In this document: piece by piece, positions 44,579 through 55,814 of the stretch
Numbering within the stretch: the stretch's first letter is position 1
Layout: the number at the start of each line of letters is the position of its first letter
NCBI RefSeq assembly: GCF_001269425.1
Contig: NZ_CP011787.1
Coordinates: forward strand, 434,001-498,000
Reading direction: 5' to 3'
Source: Candidatus Palibaumannia cicadellinicola
Lineage (GTDB): Bacteria > Pseudomonadota > Gammaproteobacteria > Enterobacterales > Enterobacteriaceae
DNA: 64,000 bases
Program-made: the position numbers and the translations under genes
The notes under the pieces: model-generated
Database searches by the model: none
Seen by the model: only the letters and a program-made list of their open reading frames with translations
What the model was told of the DNA's origin: nothing

Positions 44579-45844
44579 CTAAAATTCCTTTCTTAGCCAG
44601 CAGCTAATTCGCTTCCACCAAGTACTTACTAAAGTATTTTTATTTGTAGTAATATTATTATTACTACTATTCATACGATATTCTTTACCATAATGTAGTA
44701 GCCCAACAGCAGTTGCATAATCAGGTTCCTGAGCATAATCCATCAAACCAGTAATATTTAGTGGCTGTCCAATTCTTACCTGAGTATTAAATACTTGTTG
44801 TGCACAATATAATAGACCATCAATTTTAGCTGCACCACCAGTTAATACTATACCAGCTGATATATGATGCTTAACTCCTTGCTTGCAAAGTTTTTCTTGC
44901 AGTTTACAAATGTCATGTTTAACTAAATGCAGTAATTCTATATAACGAGATTCAATGACCTCAGATAATTTTTTACGCTGTAATTTATGTAAATAATGTC
45001 CTCCAATACTAACTTCTAATGTTTCTTCTTTACTTACTATAGTACTATACGCACAACCATAACGCATTTTAATATATTCAGCATCGATAGGTTGTGTAGA
45101 TAAGGCATATGCAATATCACTTGTTACTGTATTTCCTGCATATGGAATTACCTTAGTATGACGTAAAGCTCCATCTGTATATACTACTATATCCATAGTA
45201 GTACCTCCAATATCTACTAAACACACTCCTAATTCACGTTCATGTTCAGTAAGAACAGCATAGCTGGATGCCAGTCCAGAAAAAATTAGTTTATCAACTC
45301 TTAGTCCGCAGTTTTTAACTACTTTAATAAGATTCTTAGCCATATCATGATGATAGGTAATTATATGAACTTTAGCTTTAATTCTTACTCCAGATAGACC
45401 AACTGGATTTTTAATTCCTTCTTGGAAATCAATATCGTAATCTTGTGGTATAACATGCAAAATTCTTTGTTCGTCACTGACCCGTACTGATTGAGCAGTA
45501 TGTACTACATTTTCTACATCTTCTTCAGTTACTTCTTCATCTAAAATAGGAACTATTCCAATTTCATTTTGACATGTAATCTGTTTACCAGATAGTGCAA
45601 GATAAACAGAAGAAATCTTACAATCCGCCATAAGTTCTGCTTGATCAATAGCGCGATGTACACACTTAACGACAGCTTCTAAATCATTGACACCACATTT
45701 GTCCATACCTCTAGATGGACAACTACCTACACCAATGATATTAATAACTATGCCATCAGGTAAAATATCTCCTACTAGGACAGCGATGTTAGTTGTACCA
45801 ATATCTAATCCTACTACTAGTTTTCTTTCTATTGCTTTGATCAT
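44579..45844 (-). CDS. ftsA: Cell division protein FtsA
   Basis: Actin-like protein that tethers FtsZ to the membrane. 421 aa (E. coli 420), start chosen at MIKAIERKLVVGLDIGT; an upstream in-frame start at 45865 would add seven residues not found in E. coli. ATP-binding motifs DIGTTNIAV, VDIGGTTMDI and TGGAAKIDG are present. The C-terminal amphipathic membrane-targeting helix WWKRISCWLRKEF is kept. 38 bp after ftsQ. Confidence 0.98.
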   Translation of the reverse strand: MIKAIERKLVVGLDIGTTNIAVLVGDILPDGIVINIIGVGSCPSRGMDKCGVNDLEAVVKCVHRAIDQAELMADCKISSVYLALSGKQITCQNEIGIVPILDEEVTEEDVENVVHTAQSVRVSDEQRILHVIPQDYDIDFQEGIKNPVGLSGVRIKAKVHIITYHHDMAKNLIKVVKNCGLRVDKLIFSGLASSYAVLTEHERELGVCLVDIGGTTMDIVVYTDGALRHTKVIPYAGNTVTSDIAYALSTQPIDAEYIKMRYGCAYSTIVSKEETLEVSIGGHYLHKLQRKKLSEVIESRYIELLHLVKHDICKLQEKLCKQGVKHHISAGIVLTGGAAKIDGLLYCAQQVFNTQVRIGQPLNITGLMDYAQEPDYATAVGLLHYGKEYRMNSSNNNITTNKNTLVSTWWKRISCWLRKEF

Positions 45845-45882
45845 TGTTATTTTACCTATACCCAACCAAATGCTTGATTATA

Positions 45883-46668
45883 TCAATGATTATGAATTGA
45901 TTTATAATCTATTAAAGCTGGTAACCAGCCTACAGCAAAACCTGATTGATATCTAAAATCTACATAACTAATACGTTTATTAATTGTCAAAGCTTGCTGA
46001 ATAATGATTGGATACATTTTGATAAAACACTTTAAGCGCTGATGACTATTTGTTCTGCCTAATATTAGGTTAATATCATCTTGTAAAGTTAATTGCCAAG
46101 AATTACTTTTACTAAAACTAACTTTTTTTAACTTTAATTTAGCAGCAGTAAGCAATGGATTGATACTTAGGTAATAATTAAGTACATGTTTTTCACTATT
46201 TTTTGGGCCGAATAGCATTGGTATTGAATTTATATGAAAAATTACACGAAATATATTTCCATCATGATCTAACATAAATAAATTATTCCAGTATGCTACT
46301 GGTTCATATTCTACTAAATTAATATTTAATTGATCCGGCCACTGTTTACGAACACTTACTTCTTTAATCCATGGAAGCTGCTTAAGCTTGTTATGAATAA
46401 TATTTACGTTTTGTTTCATAAAGTTATTTTTTGCTCCTAGTGCCATAATATTATTCAGAATATTCTCTTTATTAGTATAGTGAAGCTTTCCTATAATTAC
46501 GACCTTGGATAAAGGTAAACAGTGATTATTTAGCCATAATACTACGATAACACAGTTCAACACTATGAAGCTCAGAACAAATAAGAAACATGTTATACCT
46601 ATTATTTTATTATATATTAAGTAGTAATATTTTATTTTATTTAATTTATTAACTGTATATTTATACAT
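45883..46668 (-). CDS. ftsQ: Cell division protein FtsQ
   Basis: Inner-membrane divisome protein linking early and late division proteins. 261 aa (E. coli 276). A single transmembrane segment at about 22-46, the POTRA domain (KVVIIGKLHYTNKENI to EYEPVAYW) with LPWIKEVSVRKQWPDQL, and the beta domain ending in YQSGFAVGW. It follows murC after 24 bp; ddlB, which separates them in E. coli, is cleanly missing. Confidence 0.95.
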   Translation of the reverse strand: MYKYTVNKLNKIKYYYLIYNKIIGITCFLFVLSFIVLNCVIVVLWLNNHCLPLSKVVIIGKLHYTNKENILNNIMALGAKNNFMKQNVNIIHNKLKQLPWIKEVSVRKQWPDQLNINLVEYEPVAYWNNLFMLDHDGNIFRVIFHINSIPMLFGPKNSEKHVLNYYLSINPLLTAAKLKLKKVSFSKSNSWQLTLQDDINLILGRTNSHQRLKCFIKMYPIIIQQALTINKRISYVDFRYQSGFAVGWLPALIDYKSIHNH

Positions 46669-46692
46669 AATCTAATAACTATTTTCTTAGAT

Positions 46693-48144
46693 TTAGTAAC
46701 TGTCCTGATAATTATCAGGTTGCATATTATGATTAGCTAGTTTTCTTGCTATTTTTCCTACTGAGCCAGCTCCTTGCATTAATACTAAATCATTATCTTG
46801 CAAAAATGTTGCAAGTATTTTAGGTAATTTATGTAAATTAATATTTGGTATTAACATAGGTTTAATTTTTCCATTACTACGTATAGTACAACATAGTGAT
46901 AGACTATCTGCTCCTACTATTGGTCTTTCCCCCGCTGGATACACATCTAGCATAATTAGAACATCAACACTAGACAAAACATTGACAAAATTTGTATATA
47001 AATCTCTAGTACGAGTATATCGATGTGGCTGAAAAACCATAACGATACGTTTATTAGGCCATCCGGTACGCGCTGTTTGTATAGTAGCATCTACTTCAGT
47101 AGGATGATGACCGTAATCTTCTACTAACATAACTACGCCTTCTTTACCGTTAATATTTTTTAAAAAAAAATGACCAAGTTCATCGAACCTGCGTTCGGTC
47201 CCTTTAAATTTTAATAGTGCTTGTGAAATAATATTTTCTTCTATTCCTTCTTCTATTGCTACCGCAATAGCAGCTACTGCATTTAATGCATTATGCCGTC
47301 CAGGAGTATTAAGTACTATATTAATAGTAGGTTTATTATTTCTATAAATAGAAAAATTACCGCGTAAACCGTTCTGGTTATAGTTGATAATACGTAAATC
47401 TGCATTTTTGCTAAAACCATAAGTAATAATTTTTCTATTTATAGAAAGTAAGATACTCTGGATCGCTGGATCATCTATACACATTACGGCCCAACCATAA
47501 CATGGTAAATTATGCAAAAATTTAATAAATGTTTGCTTTAAAAGATGAAAATTACTTTGATATCTATCAAGATGATCTGTGTCAATATTAGTAACAATAG
47601 CAACAATAGGTTGTAAATATAGGAAAGAAGAGTCACTTTCATCTGCTTCGGCAATTAAATAATTTCCAGAACCTAAATAAGCATATCTACCTACTGATTT
47701 TACTAAACCACCATTAATAAAAGTTGGATCTAAGCCAGCTTCTACGTAGATACTAGCTACCATAGCTGTAGTAGTAGTTTTACCATGTGTACCAGCAATA
47801 GCAATACCATGCCTTAAACGCATTAATTCAGCTAGCATCTCTGCACGCGTTATAACTGGAATATGCTTTTTTTTAGCTGCTATAATTTCTGGATTATTAG
47901 CACTAATAGCGCTAGATACTACAACTATATTAGCTTGATTAATATTTTCTGGACTATGATTAAAAATAATTTTTACCCCTTTTGCTATTAATTCTTGCGT
48001 AATAGCATTAGGGGCTAAATCAGAACCGCTAATTTGATAGCCTTGACTAGCAAGCACTTCAGCTAGGCCACCCATACCTACACCGCCAATTCCGATAAAA
48101 TGAATGTACTTATTTCTTAGTATCTTAGTAAATTTTTTTTTCAT
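46693..48144 (-). CDS. murC: UDP-N-acetylmuramate--L-alanine ligase
   Basis: Adds the first amino acid, L-alanine, to UDP-MurNAc. 483 aa (E. coli 491). N-terminal Rossmann motif [18 protein letters not shown]-binding [21 protein letters not shown] and [12 protein letters not shown] are intact. The coding frame contains a run of nine T on the coding strand (A9 at 47162-47170) without frame loss. Downstream of murG, 72 bp. Confidence 0.98.
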   Translation of the reverse strand: MKKKFTKILRNKYIHFIGIGGVGMGGLAEVLASQGYQISGSDLAPNAITQELIAKGVKIIFNHSPENINQANIVVVSSAISANNPEIIAAKKKHIPVITRAEMLAELMRLRHGIAIAGTHGKTTTTAMVASIYVEAGLDPTFINGGLVKSVGRYAYLGSGNYLIAEADESDSSFLYLQPIVAIVTNIDTDHLDRYQSNFHLLKQTFIKFLHNLPCYGWAVMCIDDPAIQSILLSINRKIITYGFSKNADLRIINYNQNGLRGNFSIYRNNKPTINIVLNTPGRHNALNAVAAIAVAIEEGIEENIISQALLKFKGTERRFDELGHFFLKNINGKEGVVMLVEDYGHHPTEVDATIQTARTGWPNKRIVMVFQPHRYTRTRDLYTNFVNVLSSVDVLIMLDVYPAGERPIVGADSLSLCCTIRSNGKIKPMLIPNINLHKLPKILATFLQDNDLVLMQGAGSVGKIARKLANHNMQPDNYQDSY

Positions 48145-48216
48145 TAAATTATTACATTATCATGATATCTCTCAGAGAATAGATACTATATTTAATAGAA
48201 TTATTTATTAAATTTA

Positions 48217-49278
48217 TTATTTAATAGTAGTAATTAATTGATGTGCAACTTTTTCTGTTGAATCTGTTATAGCTAAACTTCTGGCACTTTGTGCCATTTT
48301 AAGTAATTTTTTATGATTCAAACTGCAGATAATATTAATTATATTATCTGCAGTAAATTTAGATTGTTCAATAATTTTAGCAGCTCCTACTTGTTCTAGT
48401 AGCCTTGCATTAAAATACTGTTGACGATCTTTATGCATAAATGGAACAAAAATAGCTGGTAGACCAACAATTGCTAATTCACTTACTGTTAATGCTCCAG
48501 AACGACATATTACAAGATCTGCCCATGCATAAGCCGTAGCTATATCATCTATAAATTCTACAATTTTATATTGTGTTTCTCTTACAGCAGAATAAGCTTT
48601 TTGTACTTCTGCTATTGCTCCCTTACCTACTTGATGCCAAAAAGTACACATATAAAATAGCTTTGCTGCAACATCAGGTAAAATTTTATTAAGTATAATT
48701 GCACCCTGACTACCACCAATTACTAATATTCTAATTAGGCCAGTTCGACCCCGCAAACGTAAAGATGGTTCTGGTAATTCAATAATTTCTTTACGTACTG
48801 GATTTCCTACTATATGGGCATTAGGTAAAGCACCAGGAAAGGCTTGTAATACTTTATTAGCAATTTTAGCTAACCAGTAATTAGTAAGTCCTACTATCCT
48901 ATTTTGCTCATGTACTACCAAAGGAATACCACATATCCAAGCAGCTAACCCTCCTGGTCCAGAAATATATCCTCCCATACTAAGAACTACATCTGGCCGC
49001 CATTTCTGCATAATTCTTTTTGACTTTAGTAAAGCACTTAAAATATAAAATGGAGCTAGAATTTTTTTTTTTAAAACTTGACCGCGTAATCCATATAGAT
49101 AAATAAAATGTCCTTTTATTTTATATTTTGATAGTAAATAAGAGTCTATATTATTAGATGTACCTAACCAAAGTATTTCCCAACCTTGTGAAATTAGGTA
49201 ATTAGCAACAGCTAATCCTGGAAATATATGTCCACCTGTACCACCAGCTATTACTATTAATTTTTTTGAATTTATCAT
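48217..49278 (-). CDS. murG: Lipid II synthase MurG
   Basis: Glycosyltransferase that adds GlcNAc to lipid I on the cytoplasmic face of the membrane. 353 aa (E. coli 355). The GGTGGHIFPGLAVA loop, GGYISGPGG and HEQNRIVGLTN in the N domain, and GGSQGAIILN, CRSGALTVSELA and PFMHKDRQQYFNA in the C domain are clear. It carries the longest homopolymer noticed in a coding region here, eleven T on the plus strand (49062-49072), read as LKKKI. 11 bp after ftsW. Confidence 0.98.
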   Translation of the reverse strand: MINSKKLIVIAGGTGGHIFPGLAVANYLISQGWEILWLGTSNNIDSYLLSKYKIKGHFIYLYGLRGQVLKKKILAPFYILSALLKSKRIMQKWRPDVVLSMGGYISGPGGLAAWICGIPLVVHEQNRIVGLTNYWLAKIANKVLQAFPGALPNAHIVGNPVRKEIIELPEPSLRLRGRTGLIRILVIGGSQGAIILNKILPDVAAKLFYMCTFWHQVGKGAIAEVQKAYSAVRETQYKIVEFIDDIATAYAWADLVICRSGALTVSELAIVGLPAIFVPFMHKDRQQYFNARLLEQVGAAKIIEQSKFTADNIINIICSLNHKKLLKMAQSARSLAITDSTEKVAHQLITTIK

Positions 49279-49289
49279 ACTTATCTTAC

Positions 49290-50483
49290 TTATCTTATAA
49301 AGGCCTGATATTGAGAAATACGTATTTCAAAATCTATTCTAATCAATATCATTATTGCTGTTAACATTACTAAAAAACTGGATCCACCATAACTAATTAG
49401 TGGTAATGTTAGTCCTTTAATAGGTAAAATACCAGAAACTGAACTTAAATTAAATAAAGCTTGAAAACTAAACAACATACCAATAGCATAAGCTAAAAAA
49501 CCAGAAAAAATTTTATTAATTAACAGTGCTTTCCGTCCGATAAACATAGCGCGGAATGATAGAAAAAATAACATAAATAAAGTAAATAAAACACCAATAA
49601 AACCTAACTCTTCGCCAATAATAGCAAAAATAAAATCTGTATGAGCTTCAGGTAAATATTCTAGCTTATGTACTGAATTACCTAAGCCCTGACCCCAGCA
49701 TGCACCTCGTCCAAAAGCCATTAAAGATTGAGTAAGCTGATAACCACTACCGAATGGCTCTTGCCAAGGATTCCAAAAAGATATTACTCTTTTGATACGG
49801 TAAGGTTCAGCTATAATTAAAATAATAACAGCAAACATACCTGAAAAAATTATAGAAAAAAACTGCCATAACTTAGCTCCAGCAATGAAAAGCATTGCTA
49901 ATGTAGTCATAAGTAAAACTACTACTGTTCCTAAATCAGGCTGTAATATTAAAAGAACTGCTAAAATAACCATCACACCCATAGGTTTAAAAAAACCCCA
50001 TAAGTTAGTACGTACTTCATGAACTTTACGTTCTAAATAGCTCGAAATATAAAACAATAAAACAAGCTTTGATAATTCAGATGGTTGAATATGTAATAAT
50101 CCAAATTTCAGCCAACGCGATGCTCCATGTGCTACACTACCTACTAGTAATACTAGTACTAACATAAATATTATGATAAATAACATCATGATGCTATAAC
50201 GCTGCCAAAAATCTATTGAAATTTGTAATATAAACAGCGATAAAAAAAAAGTGATAATTAAATAAAATGCTTCATTTTTACAAAAGTAAAATGGAGATTG
50301 AAACATTCGTACTCCAATAGGCATGGAAGCTGATGTAACCATTATAAAACCTAAACAAGTTAACCCAATAGTTAACCATAACAATAATCTATCATATAGC
50401 ATTACTTGATGTTGTTTTTGCGATTTAGTATTAAATATCACTATGCACTTAGTTATAAATTTAGCAAACATATGAGGTAACAT
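49290..50483 (-). CDS. ftsW: Peptidoglycan glycosyltransferase FtsW (SEDS family)
   Basis: Polytopic division-specific glycan polymerase acting with FtsI. 397 aa (E. coli 414), about ten hydrophobic segments. SEDS signatures: [37 protein letters not shown] and [18 protein letters not shown], ending with [13 protein letters not shown]. The start ATG overlaps the murD stop by one base (TAATG), so translation is probably coupled. Confidence 0.97.
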   Translation of the reverse strand: MLPHMFAKFITKCIVIFNTKSQKQHQVMLYDRLLLWLTIGLTCLGFIMVTSASMPIGVRMFQSPFYFCKNEAFYLIITFFLSLFILQISIDFWQRYSIMMLFIIIFMLVLVLLVGSVAHGASRWLKFGLLHIQPSELSKLVLLFYISSYLERKVHEVRTNLWGFFKPMGVMVILAVLLILQPDLGTVVVLLMTTLAMLFIAGAKLWQFFSIIFSGMFAVIILIIAEPYRIKRVISFWNPWQEPFGSGYQLTQSLMAFGRGACWGQGLGNSVHKLEYLPEAHTDFIFAIIGEELGFIGVLFTLFMLFFLSFRAMFIGRKALLINKIFSGFLAYAIGMLFSFQALFNLSSVSGILPIKGLTLPLISYGGSSFLVMLTAIMILIRIDFEIRISQYQAFIR

Positions 50484-51817
50484 TAGCTAATATCAAGTAC
50501 TAATTTTCTAAAAGCTTTTCCGCGTACTTTAAAATTAGCAAATTGATCTAAACTAGAGCAAGCAGGTGATAATAGTACGACATCTCCTGGTTTAACTTTT
50601 TTTTCTATGATATACATTGACTGTGCTAATGTTTCAGTAGTAGTTGCTACATTAGGTTTTAATGCCGCTAGCTTGTTACAATCTTTTCCAAAACAATATA
50701 GCTGTATATTGCTGCTACTTTTTAGTAAATGTAGTAAAGGTGATAAATTTGCTAATTTAGTATCACCACCAAGTAAAAGATGTAATTTTCCCTTTAAATT
50801 AAATTGAAATTCATTAATAGCTACTGTAGTACTACCTACATTGGTAGATTTTGAGTCATTAATCCAACGTATTCCTTTACTGTCTAAAACAAGCTCAAGG
50901 CAATGCGATAAACCAACAAAAGTACGCAAAACTCTTAAACAGGCTTTACGAGGAATATATACTTGTTCAGCTAGTGCTAAAGCTGCTAGCGCATTAATCT
51001 TATTATGTATCCCAAACATTTTAATTTCATTGCAATCTAGTAATGGTTCACCATAAGCCATTAACCATTGTTTACCATTTTTGTAACCTATACTATAATA
51101 ACCAGATTTAGCACCAAAACTAACTATAAATTGTTTTGATTTATTTTTGTAGTCAACTAATGGAAAAGTAATCGGATATGCTGTATTCACTACAGCAATA
51201 TCCGCATGTTGATATATTTTTAATTTAGCTGAAAGATATTGCATGAAACCTAAAGGATAACGATTCATATGATCTTCACTAATATTTAAAATAGTTGCTA
51301 CTGCTATTTTTAAATTTTTAGTAATTTCTAGCTGAAAACTAGATAATTCTAATACATATAACTGATAATAGTTTTCTAACATTAATAAAGCAGGGTTACC
51401 TATATTACCACAAACTCCAACTTTTATACCAGCTGCAGTAGCCATTTGTCCCACTAATGTAGCTACTGTACTTTTACCATTAGTACCTGTTATTGCAACA
51501 ACAGGTGATTTAACCTCACGTAAAAATAATTCAATATCTCCAACTATCTCTATTCCTATTTTAGCAGCAGCTTGAATTTCTGGATGATATAAAGATATAC
51601 CAGGACTAATAACGATAAGATGTGATTTAAACAGCCAATCTTTATTTAGATAACCTAAACAATATTCTACATGTTTAGGTAGATTATTTAATTCAGGCGG
51701 GTGATAATTAGTATCCATTACCCTTGGTAATATTCCCTTCTTAAGAAAAAAATTAACACAAGAGATACCGGTTATACCTAATCCAATAATAATAATATTT
51801 TTATTATGATAATTCAT
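50483..51817 (-). CDS. murD: UDP-N-acetylmuramoylalanine--D-glutamate ligase
   Basis: Adds D-glutamate to UDP-MurNAc-L-Ala. 444 aa (E. coli 438). [14 protein letters not shown]-domain, ATP loop [36 protein letters not shown] and [18 protein letters not shown] are all conserved. 12 bp downstream of mraY; one-base overlap with ftsW. Confidence 0.98.
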   Translation of the reverse strand: MNYHNKNIIIIGLGITGISCVNFFLKKGILPRVMDTNYHPPELNNLPKHVEYCLGYLNKDWLFKSHLIVISPGISLYHPEIQAAAKIGIEIVGDIELFLREVKSPVVAITGTNGKSTVATLVGQMATAAGIKVGVCGNIGNPALLMLENYYQLYVLELSSFQLEITKNLKIAVATILNISEDHMNRYPLGFMQYLSAKLKIYQHADIAVVNTAYPITFPLVDYKNKSKQFIVSFGAKSGYYSIGYKNGKQWLMAYGEPLLDCNEIKMFGIHNKINALAALALAEQVYIPRKACLRVLRTFVGLSHCLELVLDSKGIRWINDSKSTNVGSTTVAINEFQFNLKGKLHLLLGGDTKLANLSPLLHLLKSSSNIQLYCFGKDCNKLAALKPNVATTTETLAQSMYIIEKKVKPGDVVLLSPACSSLDQFANFKVRGKAFRKLVLDIS

Positions 51818-51829
51818 AAAACATTATAT

Positions 51830-52924
51830 TCACAGCATTAACCGCATGTTAAGCGTAGCTAATCCAAGTAATACTAAAACAATAGAAATAATCCAAAAAC
51901 GTACAATAACGCGTGGTTCAGGCCAACCTTTTAGTTCATAATGATGATGAAGAGGTGCCATACGAAAAAGTCTCTTTCTGCGTAGTTTAAATACACTAAC
52001 TTGTAAAATAACTGATAGTGTTTCTAATACAAATAACCCGCCCATAATAAATAGTAACAATTCTTGACGTAAAATTACAGCAATAGTACCAATTAATCCA
52101 CCTAAAGCTAGTGCTCCTACATCCCCCATAAAAACTTGCGCAGGATATGTATTAAACCATAAAAATCCTAAACAAGCACCAACAACCGCAGTACAAACTA
52201 CAACTAATTCACTAGCAAAGCGAACATAGGGAATATGTAGATAACTAGAAAAATTGATATTACTTGTAAAAAAAGCTACAAATGCAAGACCAGCTGCAAC
52301 AAATACTACTGGCATAATTGCTAGACCATCTAGTCCATCTGTAATATTAACTGCATTACTAGAACCCACAATCACAAAATAAGTTAATGCTATATACCAT
52401 AGTCCTAGTTGCGGCATCATGTGTTTGTAAAATGGAATTACTAATTGTGTATATGCTGGGTTTTTTTGACCTAAAAAAAACATAATCAATGCTACAGTTA
52501 ATGCTATAACTGATTGCCAAAAATATTTCCAGTAGGCAATTAAACCATGGCTACTTTTGAAGAGTATCTTACGGTAGTCATCTATAAATCCAATGATACC
52601 ATAGCCTATAAAAACAAAAATTACACACCATATATAAGGATTAGATAAGCAAGTCCACATTAATACAGATATAAAAATAGATAGCAAGATCATTATACCC
52701 CCCATTGTTGGGGTACCACTTTTACTATAGTGCGACTTAGGTCCATTATTGCGTACAACTTGACTAAGTTGTAATTTATATAAAAAAGATATAAAATATT
52801 TTCCTATAAAAATAGAAATAAATAAAGAAGTTAATAAACTAACTATTGCACGACAAGTCAAAGATGAAACAATAGGAACATTATAATCACATTTTATCAT
52901 ATAATTAGCAGACCAAACTAACAT
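51830..52924 (-). CDS. mraY: Phospho-MurNAc-pentapeptide transferase
   Basis: Makes lipid I from UDP-MurNAc-pentapeptide and undecaprenyl phosphate. 364 aa (E. coli 360), polytopic with about ten transmembrane helices. Catalytic features: [20 protein letters not shown] (Asp-Asp), [26 protein letters not shown] and [15 protein letters not shown]. The 5' end overlaps murF by 7 nt. Confidence 0.98.
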   Translation of the reverse strand: MLVWSANYMIKCDYNVPIVSSLTCRAIVSLLTSLFISIFIGKYFISFLYKLQLSQVVRNNGPKSHYSKSGTPTMGGIMILLSIFISVLMWTCLSNPYIWCVIFVFIGYGIIGFIDDYRKILFKSSHGLIAYWKYFWQSVIALTVALIMFFLGQKNPAYTQLVIPFYKHMMPQLGLWYIALTYFVIVGSSNAVNITDGLDGLAIMPVVFVAAGLAFVAFFTSNINFSSYLHIPYVRFASELVVVCTAVVGACLGFLWFNTYPAQVFMGDVGALALGGLIGTIAVILRQELLLFIMGGLFVLETLSVILQVSVFKLRRKRLFRMAPLHHHYELKGWPEPRVIVRFWIISIVLVLLGLATLNMRLML

Positions 52925-54294
52925 TTAGTTTGCTCCTGTAAATTACGTACTACCTTATCCATGGCAAAATATCTTGATCCTTTTACTAAAATAGTTATTA
53001 ACTTATATTTATCAATAAATTCATTAAGACGATCAAGCAGTTGAGCTTTATCTGTAAAATGTTCTCCTAATTTGCTAGCAGAACTAATCATTTTACTCAT
53101 ATTTCCAAAACTTAGTATTTTATTTATACCTACTACCATAGATATAGATATACCAACCTGTCTGTGGTATTCTATTTCTCTAGAACCTAACTCTGCCATA
53201 TCGCCAACTACCATAATTTTATAGCCTGGCATTTTAGCTAAAACATGCGCAGCTGCAAGCATAGAACTAACGTTAGCGTTATAACTATCATCAAGTAACA
53301 GTTTACCTACACCTAATCTAATTGGAAATAATCTACCTGGTATCGCTTTTGTATTCGCTAATCCAGTTTTAATTTCTGATAACGTTGCCCCAACAGATAA
53401 TGATAATGCACTAGCAGCTAAAGCATTATTTACATTATGTAGTCCTACTAATGGTAATTGTAATCTGCAATTACCCTGTGGACTATGTAAAGTAAATATA
53501 GTATTTAATTTATTAAAATTAGTAATTATTTTAGTAGCAAAAAAATTATTTTTTTTATTAAAAATTTTATTTAGTGAAAAACTCCATACTCGATTCGAAC
53601 TTAAACCTAGTTTCCAGTTTGCCCAATTATTACTATTAGCATTAAAAATAATTACACCATTGTCTAGTAATCCCTTAAAAATTTCTCCTTTTTCTTGGGC
53701 AACATTAGCCAGTGAACCAAAACCAGATAAATGAGCAACTGAAATATTATTCACTAAAGCAGTGTTAGGACGTACTAAACTAGTTGTCCAGGAAATGTCT
53801 CCAATACAATTAGCACCTAATTCAATAACTGCGAAATCATCTTTATAAGTTAGTTTTAATAAAGTAAGTGATACGCCAATATCATTATTTTCATTTTCCT
53901 TTGTTGCTACTACCTGCCCACATTGACGTAATATAGATGTGGTCATATTTTTTACAGATGTTTTACCAGAAGAACCAGTAAGTGCTATTACTTTAGTAGG
54001 TACCTGCTTCCTAACCCAAGCAGCTAATGTTCCTAAAGCTAAGCGCGTATCATTTACTATTAGTTGTGGTATGTGTATTGGTAACTGACGACTAACTAAT
54101 ATAGCACTAGCTCCAGATAATACTGCATGTTTAGCAAAATTATGAGAATCAAATCGTTTGCCATGAAGTGCTATAAACATACAGTGATCACTAATATTAC
54201 GAGAATCGATAGTTACCTCTTTAATAATAGGATTGACACCTATTATATTAGCATTAATAATTGGTGCTATTTCATGTAATAGAAATGGAATCAT
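52918..54294 (-). CDS. murF: UDP-MurNAc-tripeptide--D-Ala-D-Ala ligase
   Basis: Adds the D-Ala-D-Ala dipeptide. 458 aa (E. coli 452). Conserved: [22 protein letters not shown] (ATP loop), [26 protein letters not shown] and [13 protein letters not shown]. It needs D-Ala-D-Ala, yet ddlB is missing from this cluster, so another Ddl gene should exist elsewhere. 8 bp after murE. Confidence 0.98.
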   Translation of the reverse strand: MIPFLLHEIAPIINANIIGVNPIIKEVTIDSRNISDHCMFIALHGKRFDSHNFAKHAVLSGASAILVSRQLPIHIPQLIVNDTRLALGTLAAWVRKQVPTKVIALTGSSGKTSVKNMTTSILRQCGQVVATKENENNDIGVSLTLLKLTYKDDFAVIELGANCIGDISWTTSLVRPNTALVNNISVAHLSGFGSLANVAQEKGEIFKGLLDNGVIIFNANSNNWANWKLGLSSNRVWSFSLNKIFNKKNNFFATKIITNFNKLNTIFTLHSPQGNCRLQLPLVGLHNVNNALAASALSLSVGATLSEIKTGLANTKAIPGRLFPIRLGVGKLLLDDSYNANVSSMLAAAHVLAKMPGYKIMVVGDMAELGSREIEYHRQVGISISMVVGINKILSFGNMSKMISSASKLGEHFTDKAQLLDRLNEFIDKYKLITILVKGSRYFAMDKVVRNLQEQTKC

Positions 54295-54302
54295 TACATC
54301 AC

Positions 54303-55787
54303 CTATAATCCTAATATTTTAGATACAGTTACACGATCAGAAAAATAGAAATGTTTATTACCTATAATTTGGTAATTTTCATGACCTTTACCAATAATAA
54401 GTACTAAATCTTTAATTTTAGCTTGCATGATAGCAATCTTAATGGCTTTATAACGACATGATATAACTTTAGCACAGTTAATATTAATTAATCCGCTCTG
54501 AATAGATTCTATAATATTCTTCGATAATTCCAAACGAGGATTATCATTTGTGATGATGATATTATCCGCATACTTTTCAGCAATAGCACCCATTAACGGC
54601 CGTTTACCTTTATCACGATCACCACCACAGCCGAATACACACCATAATTTACCATGACAATAACGTTTTGCTGCTACTAATACATTTTTTAATCCATCTG
54701 GAGTATGTGCATAATCAACTATTACCTTAGGAAAATTTGGTGCAGAAAAAATTTCCATACGACCGCAGACAGACTGTAATTGACCTGCAGTTTTTAGTAG
54801 CGCAGGCAATGAATACCCTAATGATAGTAAGGTAGCTAGTGCAAGTAATATATTACTTACGTTAAAGTCTCCTATTAACTTACTATTAAGTAAGCCATGT
54901 CCCCAGCAAGAATTAAATAAAATATCTATACTATCATCATTATAACTTACAGTATCTGCACACAACCAATCACCTTGCCAGTTATTTGGAAGTGAACCTC
55001 TAGCTGAAACAGCAATCGCTTGAGGTAAATGTCTTAACCAACGATAGCCAACAAGATCATCAGCATTAATAATACGTTTACAGACTTTTAATTCACTAAA
55101 TAACTTCCATTTTGCTTTTTCATAAGACTTCATATTTAAGTGATAATCTAGGTGATCACGACTTAGATTAGAAAATACTGCTGCTGCAAAATATAGATCA
55201 GTAACTCTGTATTGTACTAAACCATGAGAAGATACTTCTATTGAAGTAAAATTTACTCCCTGTTCGTAAAATAATTTCAATAAACGCTGTATATCAATAG
55301 CTGAACTAGTAGTATTAGTAGAATAAATAATATTATTAAATAATCCGTTACCTATTGTACCCATAACTGCGCTTATATCACCTAACAGGTGAACCCAATT
55401 AGCTAGTAAATGGCTAATTGTTGTTTTACCATTAGTACCAGTTACACCAATTAAGCGTAGAGAAAGTGATGGCTGCTGATAAAAACGTCCTGCTAGTGCA
55501 GATAAAATCTGATTTAGATTATCTAAATAAATAATAGGTATTCCTTTTAATTCATATATTTCACCATGTTTGGCTTGACCTTTAGCTTCAGCTATTACTG
55601 CAGCTACTCCTTTTTCAATAGCTATTGAAATATATTTACGTCCATCAGTTTTATGACCAATATTTGCAATAAATACATCTCCAGATTTTGCTGTAAAACT
55701 ATTAATACTCATACCACTAATAACACATTCACATGTTACGGTCTGTACCCATGGCATCACTAGCTCACTTAAAGTAATATGTGCCAA
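54303..55787 (-). CDS. murE: UDP-MurNAc-L-Ala-D-Glu--meso-diaminopimelate ligase
   Basis: Adds the third residue of the stem peptide. 494 aa (E. coli 495). ATP loop GVTGTNGKTTISHL, substrate segment SSHGLVQYRV and YAHTPDGLKNVL. The DNPR motif (TNDNPRLE) selects meso-diaminopimelate rather than lysine, so the wall is of the usual Gram-negative type. 27 bp after ftsI. Confidence 0.98.
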   Translation of the reverse strand: MAHITLSELVMPWVQTVTCECVISGMSINSFTAKSGDVFIANIGHKTDGRKYISIAIEKGVAAVIAEAKGQAKHGEIYELKGIPIIYLDNLNQILSALAGRFYQQPSLSLRLIGVTGTNGKTTISHLLANWVHLLGDISAVMGTIGNGLFNNIIYSTNTTSSAIDIQRLLKLFYEQGVNFTSIEVSSHGLVQYRVTDLYFAAAVFSNLSRDHLDYHLNMKSYEKAKWKLFSELKVCKRIINADDLVGYRWLRHLPQAIAVSARGSLPNNWQGDWLCADTVSYNDDSIDILFNSCWGHGLLNSKLIGDFNVSNILLALATLLSLGYSLPALLKTAGQLQSVCGRMEIFSAPNFPKVIVDYAHTPDGLKNVLVAAKRYCHGKLWCVFGCGGDRDKGKRPLMGAIAEKYADNIIITNDNPRLELSKNIIESIQSGLININCAKVISCRYKAIKIAIMQAKIKDLVLIIGKGHENYQIIGNKHFYFSDRVTVSKILGL

Positions 55788-55814
55788 CGTTAAATTACCT
55801 AATTATTTATTTTA

